The position numbers and the translations under genes are program-made. The notes beneath the pieces were generated by a model. The model ran no database searches, had not been told where the DNA came from, and saw nothing but the letters and a program-made list of their open reading frames with translations. Of a DNA stretch of 64,000 nt, positions 10,943 to 22,830 are shown in pieces; the first letter of the stretch is position 1; each line of letters begins with the position of its first letter. Source of the stretch: Symsagittifera roscoffensis (lineage: Eukaryota > Xenacoelomorpha > Acoela > Convolutidae); contig NW_026971050.1 of NCBI RefSeq assembly GCF_963678635.1, forward strand, positions 25,060-89,059, read 5' to 3'.

Positions 10943-13900
10943 AGCACCTGAAGGAGCTGTATATGGCGAAGGTGAGCCAAGTGTCACCGGAAGTCCTGGC
11001 GAGCATGAGATCCTCGGAGGGATCCAACGACACACGCCCAACGACACACGATCCTCGGAGGGATCCAACGACGGCTCAGGAGCTGTGTGTATCGAGAGGG
11101 ACCGAAGTTCTGGATTTGCGTGCATCGAGAGAGCCCGAGACTCCTCAGCAGACACGACCGTCTGCTTCTAGTCAAAGGTTCACGATACCAGACCCTTCTG
11201 ACACTTACCTCGCCCCTCAGTTCCAAGAATCGTTCAACCAAGTGGCCCGAGCGACAATGGAGGAGATCAACCGGACAACTGGACGGACATTGGGTAGGAT
11301 CGTTCCTTCCCAGCGTCGTGATCAGTCATCAAATAGCTCGGAGCGAGCACCCCACACGATAGCGTCCTCGAGGTCAGCGCCTGGTGGAGTCTTTCAGAAG
11401 TCTCGCGTAGTAGACATTAGGAAGAATGTGATGGCACGTCATCAGTTCACGCAAGTGCCAGCCGAGCATCCTCGAGCCTGCCTGAATGACATGAGCTGGA
11501 ACCCCGCCACGAACGACCAGGTAATTCCCCCAGGGAGTCGCCATTTGATCATTGGAGACAGTTTGGTGAGAGATCTGAATGAGATCTTCGTCAATGGTCA
11601 GACTACCATTCTGTCCTTTGGAGGAGCCTCAGTGGCTCAGGTCATCAAAATGATGGAGTTCCAGAGCGAGGATCACCTGGATACATTAATGATAATGCTG
11701 GGGACCAATGACGTCTCGAGAGCCCCCGTGACTCCGGAGAGCAAGTGGGAGCCTCTATTGGTGCGTCTCTTGAACGAATTGAAAGAAAAGTACAGACCCA
11801 AGCTTGTGATCTTGTGCACGATACCACCAAATCCTTTGGTGGGCACCATAGTTGCAGACTTCATGAATGGCAACGTAACGCGGTGGAATGAAATGACCCG
11901 CAGTCTGGTGAGAAACAACCCTGGCGAGTTGCGACTCCTGGATCTCGAGAACATGCTGCGCATGATTGATCACATCGCGCTCACTAGAGATGGAGTACAC
12001 TTCAATACCCAACGAGGGAGGCATTGGATTAATGATGTGTTTCAGACGCAATTGAGGGAAGCGGAGCAAGAGTCGAGGGCGACCGGTCCTCTGGCTCGGA
12101 CCAGTTCGACCGGAGGAAGTAGAATAAGGACAACCGTGCCCGAATCCCTCCTCAACCGTCTGGGGCCCTTGGCAACAGAGACGGTTGCAGCCGCAACCGT
12201 TACTCTGAGCTCAAACGTGAGAGACAGGCTAGGGACTGCTCCTCCTCCCAGGCCGCAATCGATTGGAAGCCGACTCGGGAGATCAGTGGAACAGAACAAC
12301 AGGAATAACTCCCAGACCGCGTCTAGGAGGAACGATCCGCCTGCCACGACAAATCCTGCTTCGACAGCAGGACCGTCTACAAGTACCGTGCCAGCGGAGG
12401 GAATCGAATCAGGCAGCAGGCTGCTTTGGAATAGATCAGATCCTAGTCATTGGGGTCAGTATAAGACGGACATGTCGGCGAAGTTGAACATGAATACCTT
12501 GACGTGTCGGGAGGACGCAATGAGAATGACTGGCGGAGAAAGTCCCACAGTATCGCGACTTTATCGGATACCGGGCGTGGATTGGCTGCTAGCAGAGCAG
12601 GAGAAATTCAGCTCCTCGACCTCACTCCGACATGTAGACTTGAATGGATTGCCTCATGACAATACCTTTGGACCTTTGAACACCCGGTCGCTCACCGATG
12701 TTCGAGATAGGACCCGGGAAAGGACACCACCTGCTCGCAAGGGCAAATTCCAGACAGAGAACAAGCCCAATAACAAGCATCACAAGATGTACAGGCAGTT
12801 TGCTAAACCACCCGGTCAGACGCCTGGCGAGTATTCAAGGGACTACCCCCGAACGACAACGGTGGTTGGAGACGATAAGAGATTTGGGAAACTGAAGGCC
12901 CCAATAGGCGATGGCCTTTTTGCAGCTTATGATCCCTTGGACATGAAGGCTGCCAAGTATCTGATTGTGGCCGGCTCCGATTATCTCTACACGCCCCGTT
13001 CTCTCTTCTGGCCTGATGTGATTTTCTTGACGGCACCTAAATTGGACTGGGGACAAGCAATCGGCATGATGATAAGTGTGCGAAGGGTGGTCAGTATGGA
13101 GCCGCAGGTAATAGTGGTTGCAGGCTCAAATGATCATCTGCAAAGCAGGGGCTTGTTGTCACGTCTGACGGATGGGTCGATCCCGAGTAACGAGGTCATA
13201 GAGGAGGCGATAATGACACTGCTCTCGGCGATGGCCGAGGTAGAGGCAGCAGCAAGACAACGCTTCACCATGAATGTGGTGAAGGTGATCTTTGTATTGT
13301 CACCAGGCTACGCTGCGTTGCCAGAACCCCTTCAATTTGTGTACACAATGGTCACAACGATAGCAGAGGGGATATTCAACGTGATAATTCCTGCCCCGAA
13401 CAGAGTAGTAGACCCAGATAATTACTACCCATCCCGATCTGAGCTTCCCGCTGTTTGGGCTGACATTTCCAATGCCATACAAGGGCTCAAAGATTGTAGC
13501 ACAACTCGGTTGGTGCTAGATGAAGTTCTGGGGTTGGAGCTGTCCAACTTCGCCAGATTACTGAAGATAAGACCAGGGGTATATGACGATCATCTGTTAG
13601 TACAACAGGTGGCTGATGATCTCTGGTTCAGACAGATGGATCAGGCAGAGAATGAGCAGGGAAGGATGATCAGAAAGAACATGACGTCAGCGGAGGAGGA
13701 CCTCATGGCAATGGCTTTGCGCACAAAGCCGCACAACAACGTATGGTTGTATTTGTCACCGAGGCTGTGCACCTTGGGTGAGGACGCGTTTGAGCATGCG
13801 CCGGCAATAATTAAAGAGATACACGCGTATCTAAAGAATCTATTTGATGCCCGGGAGTTAGCTGGAGGCAAGATGTTGAAACTGATGCAAGACGTAAACA

Positions 13901-15457
13901 CGATGTCGCTGGACAAGTTCCAAGCTGACGTGCTGGCCACGAAGGCACAGTATGAACGATCAGATGCTATCTTGGGTGGAATGGGAGTGGGATGGACGCC
14001 ATCTTTCCTATCGACGTGCTATCCGAAGGCATCTAGGAACCTGATCGCGAGTTTCGTCAAGGACATCAGGAAGTTGTCGATTGGCCTAGTGCTAGCCTTA
14101 TACGTGACATTTGGTCATGAAAACTTTGTGAAAGGACCGGCAAACCTCTTTACCCAAGCGTTGGCAGATTTGAGATTGGATGGACTCCTGACTCTGATTG
14201 CCATGACCTACGGTCGACTGGGTGACTTGCTTGTGCTGTTGCGTTACCCTGAACAACTACAGGGACCCAGTCGTGAGTTCAATGCACAGTTGGAAACCGC
14301 CTCGCTCAAGAAGATGAAAGACTGGAGGAGTCTCCTGCTTCAATACCTCTTGCAACAGAACAGAAGCGTCACGGGAGAAGACAAAGTTGCGACGAACGCA
14401 GGCGAATGTAAGCAGTATTGTGGCATGCCCTTACTAACGGACTTAGCTGCCATGATGCGGATTGATCCGTTGGCTCTGGTCCACGGGCTGAGGGAATTCG
14501 TCACAGTGGTGTATGGACCGGTGATGTCTTTTGCGTTCCCGGATGGGCAAGTTAAAGCGTACAGGAATTCGGTGTTGTACGTCAACCTGGTCTCAGTCGT
14601 GGATTGTTCCGTGCTGAATTGGGTAGAGCAGAGTGAACTGAGAAGGCTGGCTAGCAACGATAGGCTGTTCGGAAGAATAGCAGAGCCAGGCTGGGTGTTG
14701 ATGGACTTCAACAACCACTTCAAGTGCCGAATGGGCCGTGAGGATCTGTCCCACATCCAGTTTAACCCAAAACTTTGGAATTTGAGACCAGTGGTGAAAG
14801 ATACAGGAGAGGCTGTGGGAGTACCTCAATTACCAGGAGCCTACACCCACGCGAAAGAGAATCAGCAAACATGGCTTCCTGGGTCCAGGCCGCTGCCGGA
14901 CCAATGCCCTCGATATCCACCGATAAGGAGGATGTTGTTGGGAGTCACATCTCCCATCATTGCCCCTCGCATCGGAGCAGCTCGTGATGCAGAAAAGAGA
15001 ATGTTGAAGTGGAGTGAAGGGATGGAGCCGCGCTTCATCAGCTGGAACGCTGCCGCCGCGCACACGTTTGACTTCTCATTCCCTGATGCTTGGAGCAGGA
15101 AAAAGATCAAGGCACTACCCTCCAGGAGACCAGAGGTCTCGGCTGAAACGTGGAACGAAGTGTATTCTCCCGCGGATGACTTATCGAGACTGAAGTGGTC
15201 AGGAGAAGCGAAAGTAGTGATGCTGGAGGTGGCAAGGGAGAGCAGAGGGGGCTCATATATAACGATAGAGGACCTAGCACCATATGGCGAGGAGTCTGTA
15301 GAGTTCCTGGTGGATGATGAATTGTTTTATCACGCAGGAGACATGGCCGTACCGGCTCGGCCGGATTCGGGCACAGACGCACGACAAGGACCCTCGGGAC
15401 CCAAGCCAAAACCTGATGCGGACGACGATGAATTGATGGATCAGGACGATAACGATG
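10891..15457 (+). CDS. Giant SGNH-hydrolase polyprotein, N-terminal half (interrupted by LINE)
   Basis: About 1,520 residues from ATG 10891. A coiled-coil start is followed by a disordered Ser/Arg/Pro-rich part. Residues about 215-390 form an SGNH/GDSL esterase domain with all blocks: GDSL (222-225, nt 11554-11565), Gly of block II (244, SFGGAS), GTND (271-274, nt 11701-11712) and DGVH (367-370, ending nt 12000). The family hydrolyses ester bonds of lipids or carbohydrates with a Ser-His pair. After a second disordered stretch, residues about 685-860 look like a degenerate second copy (AGSD at 694-697, AGSNDHL at 744-750). The remaining 660 residues are unrecognised, mostly helical, with no signal peptide and no clear membrane anchor, so it is not an obvious envelope protein. 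The frame then runs directly into the LINE at 15458; the natural continuation is at 19810. Confidence 0.7.
11009..11072 (+). repeat. 23-bp direct repeat, 41-bp period, inside the polyprotein ORF
   Basis: The 23 bases at 11009-11031 recur exactly at 11050-11072. The 41-bp period is not a multiple of 3, so the two copies are read in different frames (RSSEGSND, then DPRRDPTT). This marks a hypervariable, disordered stretch tolerant of sequence change. Confidence 0.75.
15445..15457 (+). repeat. LINE target-site duplication, left copy
   Basis: GACGATAACGATG, identical to 19797-19809. It lies in an acidic coding stretch of the host polyprotein; bases outside the 13-mer differ on both sides. Confidence 0.88.
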
Positions 15458-18400
15458 CTTGTGTGTGTGTGCCCTCCGAGCGGGACAAGCGGGAAACGCA
15501 CGAGTTATCTGTGCGGCAAAGAACACACAGGGTTTTCGGAACGGAAGGGAACAAACCGGGAACGGCGAGGACCCAAAACCCCCCGGAATACCAACAGAGT
15601 GGCGAAGACCCAGCCAGTCAGAGCACCTCTTACAACAACATTGTGGCCAGAACCTCCCCCAGGTTCGAGTGTGTCGGGTTTTTTGTCGCTGACTCGGGAC
15701 TAGCCCATCTGGGTCAGCTAATAACGAGGGCCGGAGACGTTGAGAAGAATCCGGGACCCACGCTGTGCGGAGAATGCAGGAAGAAAGTAACAAGCAACAG
15801 CGTGAAATGCACATGGTGCGAACAATGGATACACCAAGGATGTAGCGGTCTATCCCGGCAAGAGATCCAACAGCTAGCTAAAGCCAACAGATATGCATTT
15901 GAGTGCACCAAATGCAGTTCCGCTCTGTCGAACCCTAACAGAGAGTTTCCCGAGGTTGAAACGAGGGGAGAAAAACCCTGCGAAAACCCCGCGCAGGAGC
16001 CAAAGGAAGCAAACGGAACAGACACAAGGGTACCAAGGGAACAAGCTCCCTGGCCCCACCTCGACCAGGAGTCAGCAGAGGGTGAACCGAGGGGAACAAA
16101 TACCTGCGACAACCCCGCGCAGGGCCCAACACTGACAAACGAGCTCCCGCAAAGAGAGGAACCGAAGAGTCCCTGCCTCCATCCCGGACAGGAGCCTGAA
16201 GAAGAAGAAACCAGGGGCATAGACAGTTGCGAAAACCCCGCGCAACATCTTCTGCGGCAAAAAGACTCGGACAAAGGGGAGAAAACAAGGAGAGGAAAAA
16301 TGAGACGCCCCACTGAAGAACACCGGGAAGCTCGCAGACAGAAGAGAAAACAAAGAAGATTACCCACTCCCCCCGAGGGACAGCCGAGTGTTACGGTAAC
16401 TGCATGGAACCTACAAGGGTTATCAGTCCACGAAAGAAACAGAAACCGACTGAAGAGAGTAATTACGTATGCACAAGGCAAAAGATGGGAAATAATCTTA
16501 ATATCAGAGCTTCGATCAAAATCGAAAGGAGTGATATGGCTAGGTGAAGATAGTGAACAAACAGCTGTTATACACTCCCAACGTAGCGGTATAGTTCTCA
16601 GTGGCGAGGCCCTCAAGTCCTGGATCAGCGAAGGCCAAAAGAAAAGTTTCTCGGAGCGCACTACCGCCATAGAGGTACATGGTATGAAAATTATATCAGT
16701 TTACCAACCACTTTGGAGTAACGGGGTCGAAGGAATAGAAGAATATAGACACTGCCTAGAAAATGAAGTAGCCCGAACCCCCAAGACCAAGGTATTAATA
16801 ATTGGAGGGGACCATAATGCTCACATTGGAAGGGAGAGAGCCTGTGAAACAAATGGAAGGTATGGTCTAACCACGCCAACAACCGAAGCAGGAGGAGACC
16901 TCCTCGATTGGTGTGTAGCGCACGATCTCCAATGGATAAACTCTTTCTCTAACCTTAGGAAAAGGGGAACTTGGTTTAACCACAGCCACCGCAGATGGTA
17001 TGAGCTGGACGGATTTATAATGAGGCGAGGAGAAAGGCACAGGCATGCAAAAAGGATACAAATTACCGAGGAGCTAACGCTATCGGACCACAAGCCGGTA
17101 TCCCTCCACCTAAAAATCCCAAAGAGGTCCAGACCAACAAGAGTAGCACGGAAACCAGCAATAAACTGGGAGAAATTGAGTACTGAGCAGACAGCTCTAA
17201 AATTCCAAAAGGAGACCGAGACAAAGGAGGTGGACGAGGATAGCTCATGGAGCGAAATAGCGACAGCGCTAACGCAAGCTGCATTAAAGGTATGTGGAAA
17301 GAGAACCAGGCAGATAGCGAATCCGTGGACGATCGGCCACGAAGATGAGCTGTCACAGCTCCATAATTCCATAGCTTCGGCCGTGAGGGATAGAAACGAA
17401 TCCTTAGAGCAAGACCGTCCACTCCAAGATATACTGCGTAATAGGGACAACCTTAGGAAAGCAAGGGCTAAAATGAAGGGGAAGCTGAAAGAATTAGAAC
17501 GTGAATGGTGGGATAAAATCCTAGACGAATGCCAACAGGCCAACATCAAAGGAGATATGGGCACCATGTACCGAACACTACGCCAATTAGGCGGCAGAGA
17601 TAGGAAACCGGATACTGGCACAACACTCACAACTGATGAATTCAAAGCCCACTTCGAAGGAGTATCGAAAAACCGATATGAAATCAGCCCTCAGCTTCTA
17701 ATGGATACTGTTGCACGTATGGGGGATCACAGAGCGGAAAAGAAGTATATCGAAGAAAATAACCTGCTAAATGAGACCCCATCGGATGAGGAAATACAGG
17801 ACTGCATCAGTGAAATAAGGGAGTCCGCGCCCGGAAAAGACAATGTCCGCATAAAGTACATCAAATTGGCCAGCCCACATATTAAATCAGCAATAGTGGC
17901 CATGGTTAAAAAGATGTTCTTATTCCGCGCCCCGACATGGGACGAAATCCTAAAAAACGGACAAATAGTACCCCTACATAAGAAGGGCGGAAAAAATGAT
18001 GTAAACAACTATAGAGGAGTCTGCCTATTGGCCATGGGCAGCAGGATCCTGGCAAGAATTCTGTCCAAAAGACTAAGAAAGTGGACAGAACGCCTAAATA
18101 TTCTAGATGACAATCAAAGCGGCTTCAGGACCGGAAGGTCGACTGCGGATGCAACACAAATCCTGGTCAGAATAACAGAAGACGCAGACGATCTAAAGAA
18201 GAGGCGAGCAATCTGGAACCTGCCTCAAATTGAACATACTGACCCCGAAGCAAGGCTTTTGGACCTACGTAAAGCGTATCCCAGAGTGAACAAACCAGCT
18301 CTTTGGGAAATCCTGCGAAACTACGGGATGAAAGGACCCTTCCTAGAATCCCTAGCAGATTTACACGAGGCAACCAGTTACCAAGTGAAAGGGAAGGAGG

Positions 18401-19788
18401 GAGATAGCGAGGAATGGATCCCAGAACGGGGTCTCAGGGAGGGTTGCTCGACATCGCCATGTCTATTCAATATCTATCACCAAGTGGTAATGCGCATAGC
18501 GGAGAATGAACGGAAAAAGATATCAGACGCGAAACATGGACAGACGGGCATAAAATGGCGATGGATACCAGGCAGCAATATACCGGATATAAACAAGATC
18601 GAAAAGTCAAACAGCGAGACGCAAACTGTTAACATAACCATATCCTTGTTCGCAGATGATACCACTATCATCGGCGAGCAAAAAGAGCTGGAAGAGGGCG
18701 TTAACATTATCAAAGAAGTCATGGAGAAATTTGAGGAAAAGAACAACACAGACAAAGAAGAAAAGGCTTTATTTGGATCAGAAGAAGCAGAAGAAATACG
18801 CATGTTGGGTTGTTGGCTAGGTCCCAAAAAAGACCTAATGAATAGAAAAAAGCGAGCTGGATACCTATGGGCAAAATGCCGCTCGCAACTTCTGAAAAGT
18901 AAACTTCCCAGAAAGAAACAAGCACAAGTGGTGCAAGCATGTGTCGAAAGTGGGCTCCTATTCGATTGCGCTACTCGGCCGTGGTATAACCAAGAGATCA
19001 ATAATATTCAGTCGTGGATAGATAAAAGGTATAGATATCTCTGGAGTAATAAAAAGGGTCCACCGCTGAAACAAATGCATTTTGAGGGGGTTAATATGCA
19101 GGACATCCGGAACATGTACGACATAAGATCATTGAGATGGAAGATCGAGAAACGTACATTAGAGCGGATAGGCCACATATTAAGAATGAGCAACGCAAGG
19201 ACGGTTAAAATGGCGGTGTTAGGGTGGCTGGGCAGCCTCGAGGAAATCCAGAAGCGACCAGGTTACAAACGGAAAACCATTTTCTACTGGAGGAAGTTGC
19301 TCAAGGAGGCCGGAATCAACTGGACCGAAGCCCCTAAATTTGCCTTAGACCGAAAAGAATGGAAAAGAAGAATCAAGATACGCATGGACCACTTGGAGAA
19401 ATGGGAGTACCAACAAGGGAATCGCCATGATGGGGAAGAAAAGTTAGAGAAGAGGAATTTCGATCTCCCCCCGACGAACTTACAGTGTGACATATGTGAA
19501 AAGGTTTGCAAATCGGTAGGGGGACTAAAGATTCACATAAAGAGAATGCACACCGAAGCCTCGCACTCTTTCACGTGCAGTCGTTGCCAGAAAACATGGA
19601 AGACAGAAGGTCCATACAAAAATCACGTCAAAGTCTGTAACCCTCAAGAAGCTGAAAAACCCAGAAAATACATAGCAAAAAAGAAGGAATGTAGCAAATG
19701 CAACAGGACACTGTCGGCGACAAACATGGCCAAACACACAGACAGATGCAGGGGGAGAGGGCATGGCTCGAACGAGCCGAACGCCTAG
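15458..19788 (+). CDS. LINE polyprotein: 2A-like peptide, PHD finger, APE endonuclease, reverse transcriptase, zinc fingers
   Basis: Open from the 5' edge to TAG at 19786, about 1,440 codons, with no AUG before the region between PHD and endonuclease. In order: about 90 residues of leader; the 2A-like motif GDVEKNPGP (15733-15759), which in known cases makes ribosomes skip the last Gly-Pro bond; at once a C4HC3 PHD finger (CGEC...CTWC...H..C...CTKC); a linker with three repeats; an apurinic-type endonuclease from about 16390 (WNLQGL, ISE, GGDHNAHIG, GTWFNHSHRRW, LSDHKPV) that nicks target DNA; the RT with LLDLRKAY (Asp codon 18262) and FADD (Asp codons 18655 and 18658), used for target-primed reverse transcription; and three C-terminal zinc fingers of C2H2/C2HC type (about 19480-19760). 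All catalytic residues appear intact. The upstream host ORF is in the same frame, so read-through is possible. Confidence 0.88.
15733..15759 (+). other. 2A-like StopGo peptide
   Basis: Encodes GDVEKNPGP, matching the D(V/I)ExNPGP consensus in full. Known function: co-translational separation between Gly and Pro without a protease. Here the final Pro lies three residues before the first Cys of the PHD finger (PTLC), so the released protein would start right at the finger. Confidence 0.93.
15952..16245 (+). repeat. Threefold coding repeat in LINE linker
   Basis: Units of about 41-42 residues recur between PHD and endonuclease, each with an (E/D)NPAQ core (DNA core AACCCCGCGCA at about 15985, 16111 and 16234; spacings 126 and 123 bp) and a following P.L...(Q)E segment. 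The region is Pro/Glu-rich and probably disordered. Confidence 0.7.
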
Positions 19789-19796
19789 AAGAAGAA

Positions 19797-19809
19797 GACG
19801 ATAACGATG
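19797..19809 (+). repeat. LINE target-site duplication, right copy
   Basis: Identical to 15445-15457. It follows the LINE 3' tail and re-enters the host polyprotein frame. Confidence 0.88.
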
Positions 19810-22118
19810 ACGGGACCGGAAGTAAGACGGAGAAACCGGGAGAGACCGATCTAGGAGCGTTGGAAAGGGACTTGCTAGAATACCGGTTCAGTGAAGACGA
19901 CGATGGGGAAGTCGATGGGAGTTTATTGCTGATGGCACCATCTTCCTTCATGTCTCCTACAAAGGAGGCGTCGGCCGATCTATCTCCGATGGACCCAATA
20001 AGCCAGGCTAGAGAGTGCCGAAGCAGGGATCCGCAGAAACTGCTTCATGAATCACCGAGGAGGAGGAAAATTGAAGAGTCGATGAAGATATCGTTCCTCA
20101 GTACGTTACCAGAAGAGGAATGGGAAAGATATCAAATGGAGCTGGAAGGCAAGACAGGAGCAACCTGGAGCCGAGTGAACTTCATGGAAAAATCGTGGGA
20201 CGTGATACGACGATATGGGACACAATCCATAATGAAGGTGGGATTGAATCAACCCATCATGCGTGAGGTCCTGGAGAAAATAGTGAACTCCATGGAGTCG
20301 GATGTTGTGACCGAGTCAGTTACCGAAGACAGTGCCGATGATCAGCAGGGCACAAAGAAATTACTTGTTAGACGAGCCAGAAAAGGGCTGAAGAGACTGA
20401 AAGGAAAGTCAGGGAGTCGAGTCGTGAACCAGAAGGTGGTGAAGTCAAAAGCCAAGACCGTGGTGACCTCTCTGATTAGTACCGGTCGGTCAGGCGAGAG
20501 CGGGCAAGGAGATGGTGCGACACCAGCAGGGGGAGAAAAAGAAAACCTGATACCCCCTATGCTCTTGGCAGGTCTGACCGTAACCGCCACAAGGTCGAAG
20601 AAGACGGCGCGAACCCTGGCAGACACTAAGTTAGAAATGGAAATCATCAGTCAATGTGGATCTGGAGGACTTGAAGATTATAGGCCCTCGCGAATCAACA
20701 TGGCCAAGTTGAAACTGGAAGGACAACTCGACGTGGTCGAGTACAGTCGAATAACTGTGCCGGAATCGGTCCACATGGGAGATCCGGCAGGGGGTTATGT
20801 GGAGATGTTGAAAGCGAGGAACTCCGCGAGAGGGCACCTGATGGCTTGGAGCGAGAAGCGAGCCATGCAAGAATACCTGAAAGGGCTTACGGAGAACTCT
20901 AACTTCAATCGAAAAGAGTATGGCACGGTAATGTCATCAGAAGCGAACGAAATTGGATTGGAAAAACTGCTAGAGATTTCTTGGAGGGCGGCCCTCCAGA
21001 GATACTTCGACGAGGCGATGCATGCACCTGCTACGGTGGCGGCATACCTGGCTCATCCTTGCGTGAGAACTGATCTGCAAGTACGGTTGGCTTGGTGCTT
21101 GATGGGCATCAGGAAAGCGGAGTATGAAGCCAGTAATGATTCGAAATCACGGGAACAGGAACTGGAGTTGATGGAAGCTCTGCGAGCGTTGATTTCGAAA
21201 GACGATTCTGCGATAGCATGGGCTAAGCGTAAGGATGCCCTTTGCTTTGTCAGGTTTGTGGTGGATCGTATCCCCACTCCTGTTTTGGGAGAATGCATAA
21301 AGATCATTCGGCAAAAGGGAGTTGATTGTGAAAGGAACTTCCTTAGGGCACTCCTGGAACTATACCAGGACATGCCATTGACTGTGCCAAGCAAGGAGTC
21401 GAATGACATGGAAAGCTATCGCAAGTTGGAAGAGGTGAGAAGATATTCCAACAAAGAATTGAAAGTGAGCCGGGAGTTGATTGAAGCGGTCAGAGGACAA
21501 AAAGAGTTTGCAACACTAGGGAAACTGAAGTCGTTCCAATATGTGTCTGGCATACCGGGGATGGCGTATAATCCCTTCGTGAATGAAGAAGCTAGGGAAG
21601 CATACTTCGACTATGAGCAAGTCATAGTACTCAATTTCTGGGTCGAACGTATTAAAGAAACTGGAATGCTGATGGTGGAACAACCCAAGCTGGGAATTCT
21701 TTTGGAAGAACGAGTGGTCGAACCCTCGGTTCCCGAGCTAAAGGGGCAAGTGAGTTTTGATTGTGGTTCTTGGGACGGTCCCTTAAAAACCAGTCTAGTG
21801 ACGATGTGGGAACTCATGAAGCCTTCTTGGTGCCCTCATCCTAATGCCGGTTTAATCTGGGACATGACGGCGGATATCACGTTAGACCTAGATGATGACG
21901 CGAGTTTACATGATCTGGCCATGATACACCATCTGCTGGCCATGAAGTCGACGAATCGGAAGAGCAATCCATCCACGGAGCTGCCTGAGGAAAGTCCATC
22001 GAGCGATTGGTTGAAGCAAGGCACATGCTTGGCTCAACAAAGTAGGATGGAAGGGCATGTTTGCAACTTGGGACACTGCCTGATTACGCTGAGCGAGCAG
22101 CATCGACAACTGGCCTGA
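19810..22118 (+). pseudogene. SGNH polyprotein, continuation after the LINE (ends at nonsense TGA)
   Basis: The frame open from 19698 to TGA 22116-22118 includes about 110 bp of LINE at its start, so its first ATG (19698) is not a real start. True host sequence begins at the duplication, and the frame at 19797-19809 equals that at 15445-15457; this stretch is therefore the direct continuation of the ORF from 10891. About 770 residues: an acidic start, a basic stretch rich in Lys/Arg (nt about 20350-20460), then a mainly helical region. No recognised domain and no membrane segment. The frame stays open after the TGA, so this is a nonsense change inside the polyprotein. Confidence 0.68.
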
Positions 22119-22830
22119 TTGTACGGAAGATTGAGCATGTCAGATAAGAGTGCCATGGAGTTGGTCGCAGACTGCCATGGGGTGAAAGACGTAAACTTGA
22201 TCACAGCCTTGGGATTTTGTAGCATGACGAGTACGATAGAATCGCTTGAGCGCCTAGAGCGTGCCCATGAGCTAGTGACGTCCCTCAGCGTGGAGATATT
22301 CCCTGGAGCGTTACAGACAGAGCAGAAGATTGGAGGCTGGCGAGAAGCTCTAGAAAATGAAATGAATCTGAAGGATAGTGAAGCCTATCACAGACCTACT
22401 GGTTCAAAATATATGGTGGGTTCAAGCTCCGCACCATACTGTAATAGCAAGTATCCTACGCACATGGTGGTAATGGATGCGAGGACGCAACAAGTGTTGG
22501 TTGACCAACTTTTCTCTGTGCCAAAGTGCGTGAGGTTGGCCAGGATGTCGGAAAGGTCACATGATTTGTTGGCAAAGATCTTTCGGGCAGTCCCGAAGAG
22601 ATCCGAAAGCGAGTTGCAAGACGTTGTGGGTGAAGAGTTCATGAGACTGAACGAAGGCAATGTGAGTGAATTCCAGAAACAGAAAGCGAGTGGAGCCTTA
22701 CCCACTGAATTCCCCACAATAGAAGAAAAAGACGACTTACACAGAATTCTGATGGAGGTGGAACCGTTTCTGGGAGCCTCAGGGTATCGGACCCGAAGGA
22801 ACATAGTGAGAACCCATGGGGAGTATCCTT
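22119..22830 (+). pseudogene. SGNH polyprotein, segment between nonsense and frameshift
   Basis: Same frame as the preceding segment after its TGA (22116). Residues look protein-like (helical, charged) until about 22800-22840. From there this frame becomes Cys/Trp/Arg-rich nonsense to 22919, while another frame takes over with plausible sequence. Unrecognised family. It belongs to the same decayed polyprotein. Confidence 0.58.

Larger units (their letters stand above)
15458..19796 (+). mobile_element. Nested non-LTR retrotransposon (LINE) with 2A peptide, PHD finger, APE endonuclease and RT
   Basis: 4,339 bp bounded by a perfect 13-bp target-site duplication. The 5' edge starts CTTGTGTGTGTGTG. 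The 3' edge is the stop codon followed only by AGAAGAA, giving an AGAAGAAGAA-type tail in place of a poly(A), as in LINE clades with short-repeat 3' ends. The ORF is unbroken over the whole insertion, and base use is visibly more A-rich than the surrounding host ORF. Intact catalytic motifs and the perfect duplication suggest a young insertion. The clade was not determined; PHD-bearing LINEs and 2A-bearing LINEs are known in CR1-related groups, but the RT should be placed by phylogeny. It may be 5' truncated. Confidence 0.88.

Noticed and set aside
15714-17645. Long antisense ORFs (318 aa at 15714-16670 and 274 aa at 16821-17645)
   Set aside because: They lie opposite the LINE endonuclease/PHD ORF, are rich in Ser/Leu/Phe/Cys as expected of complement frames, and show no motif.
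19698-19796. ATG at 19698 as the start of an 806-aa protein
   Set aside because: The first 33 codons are LINE sequence read out of frame; host coding begins at the target duplication.
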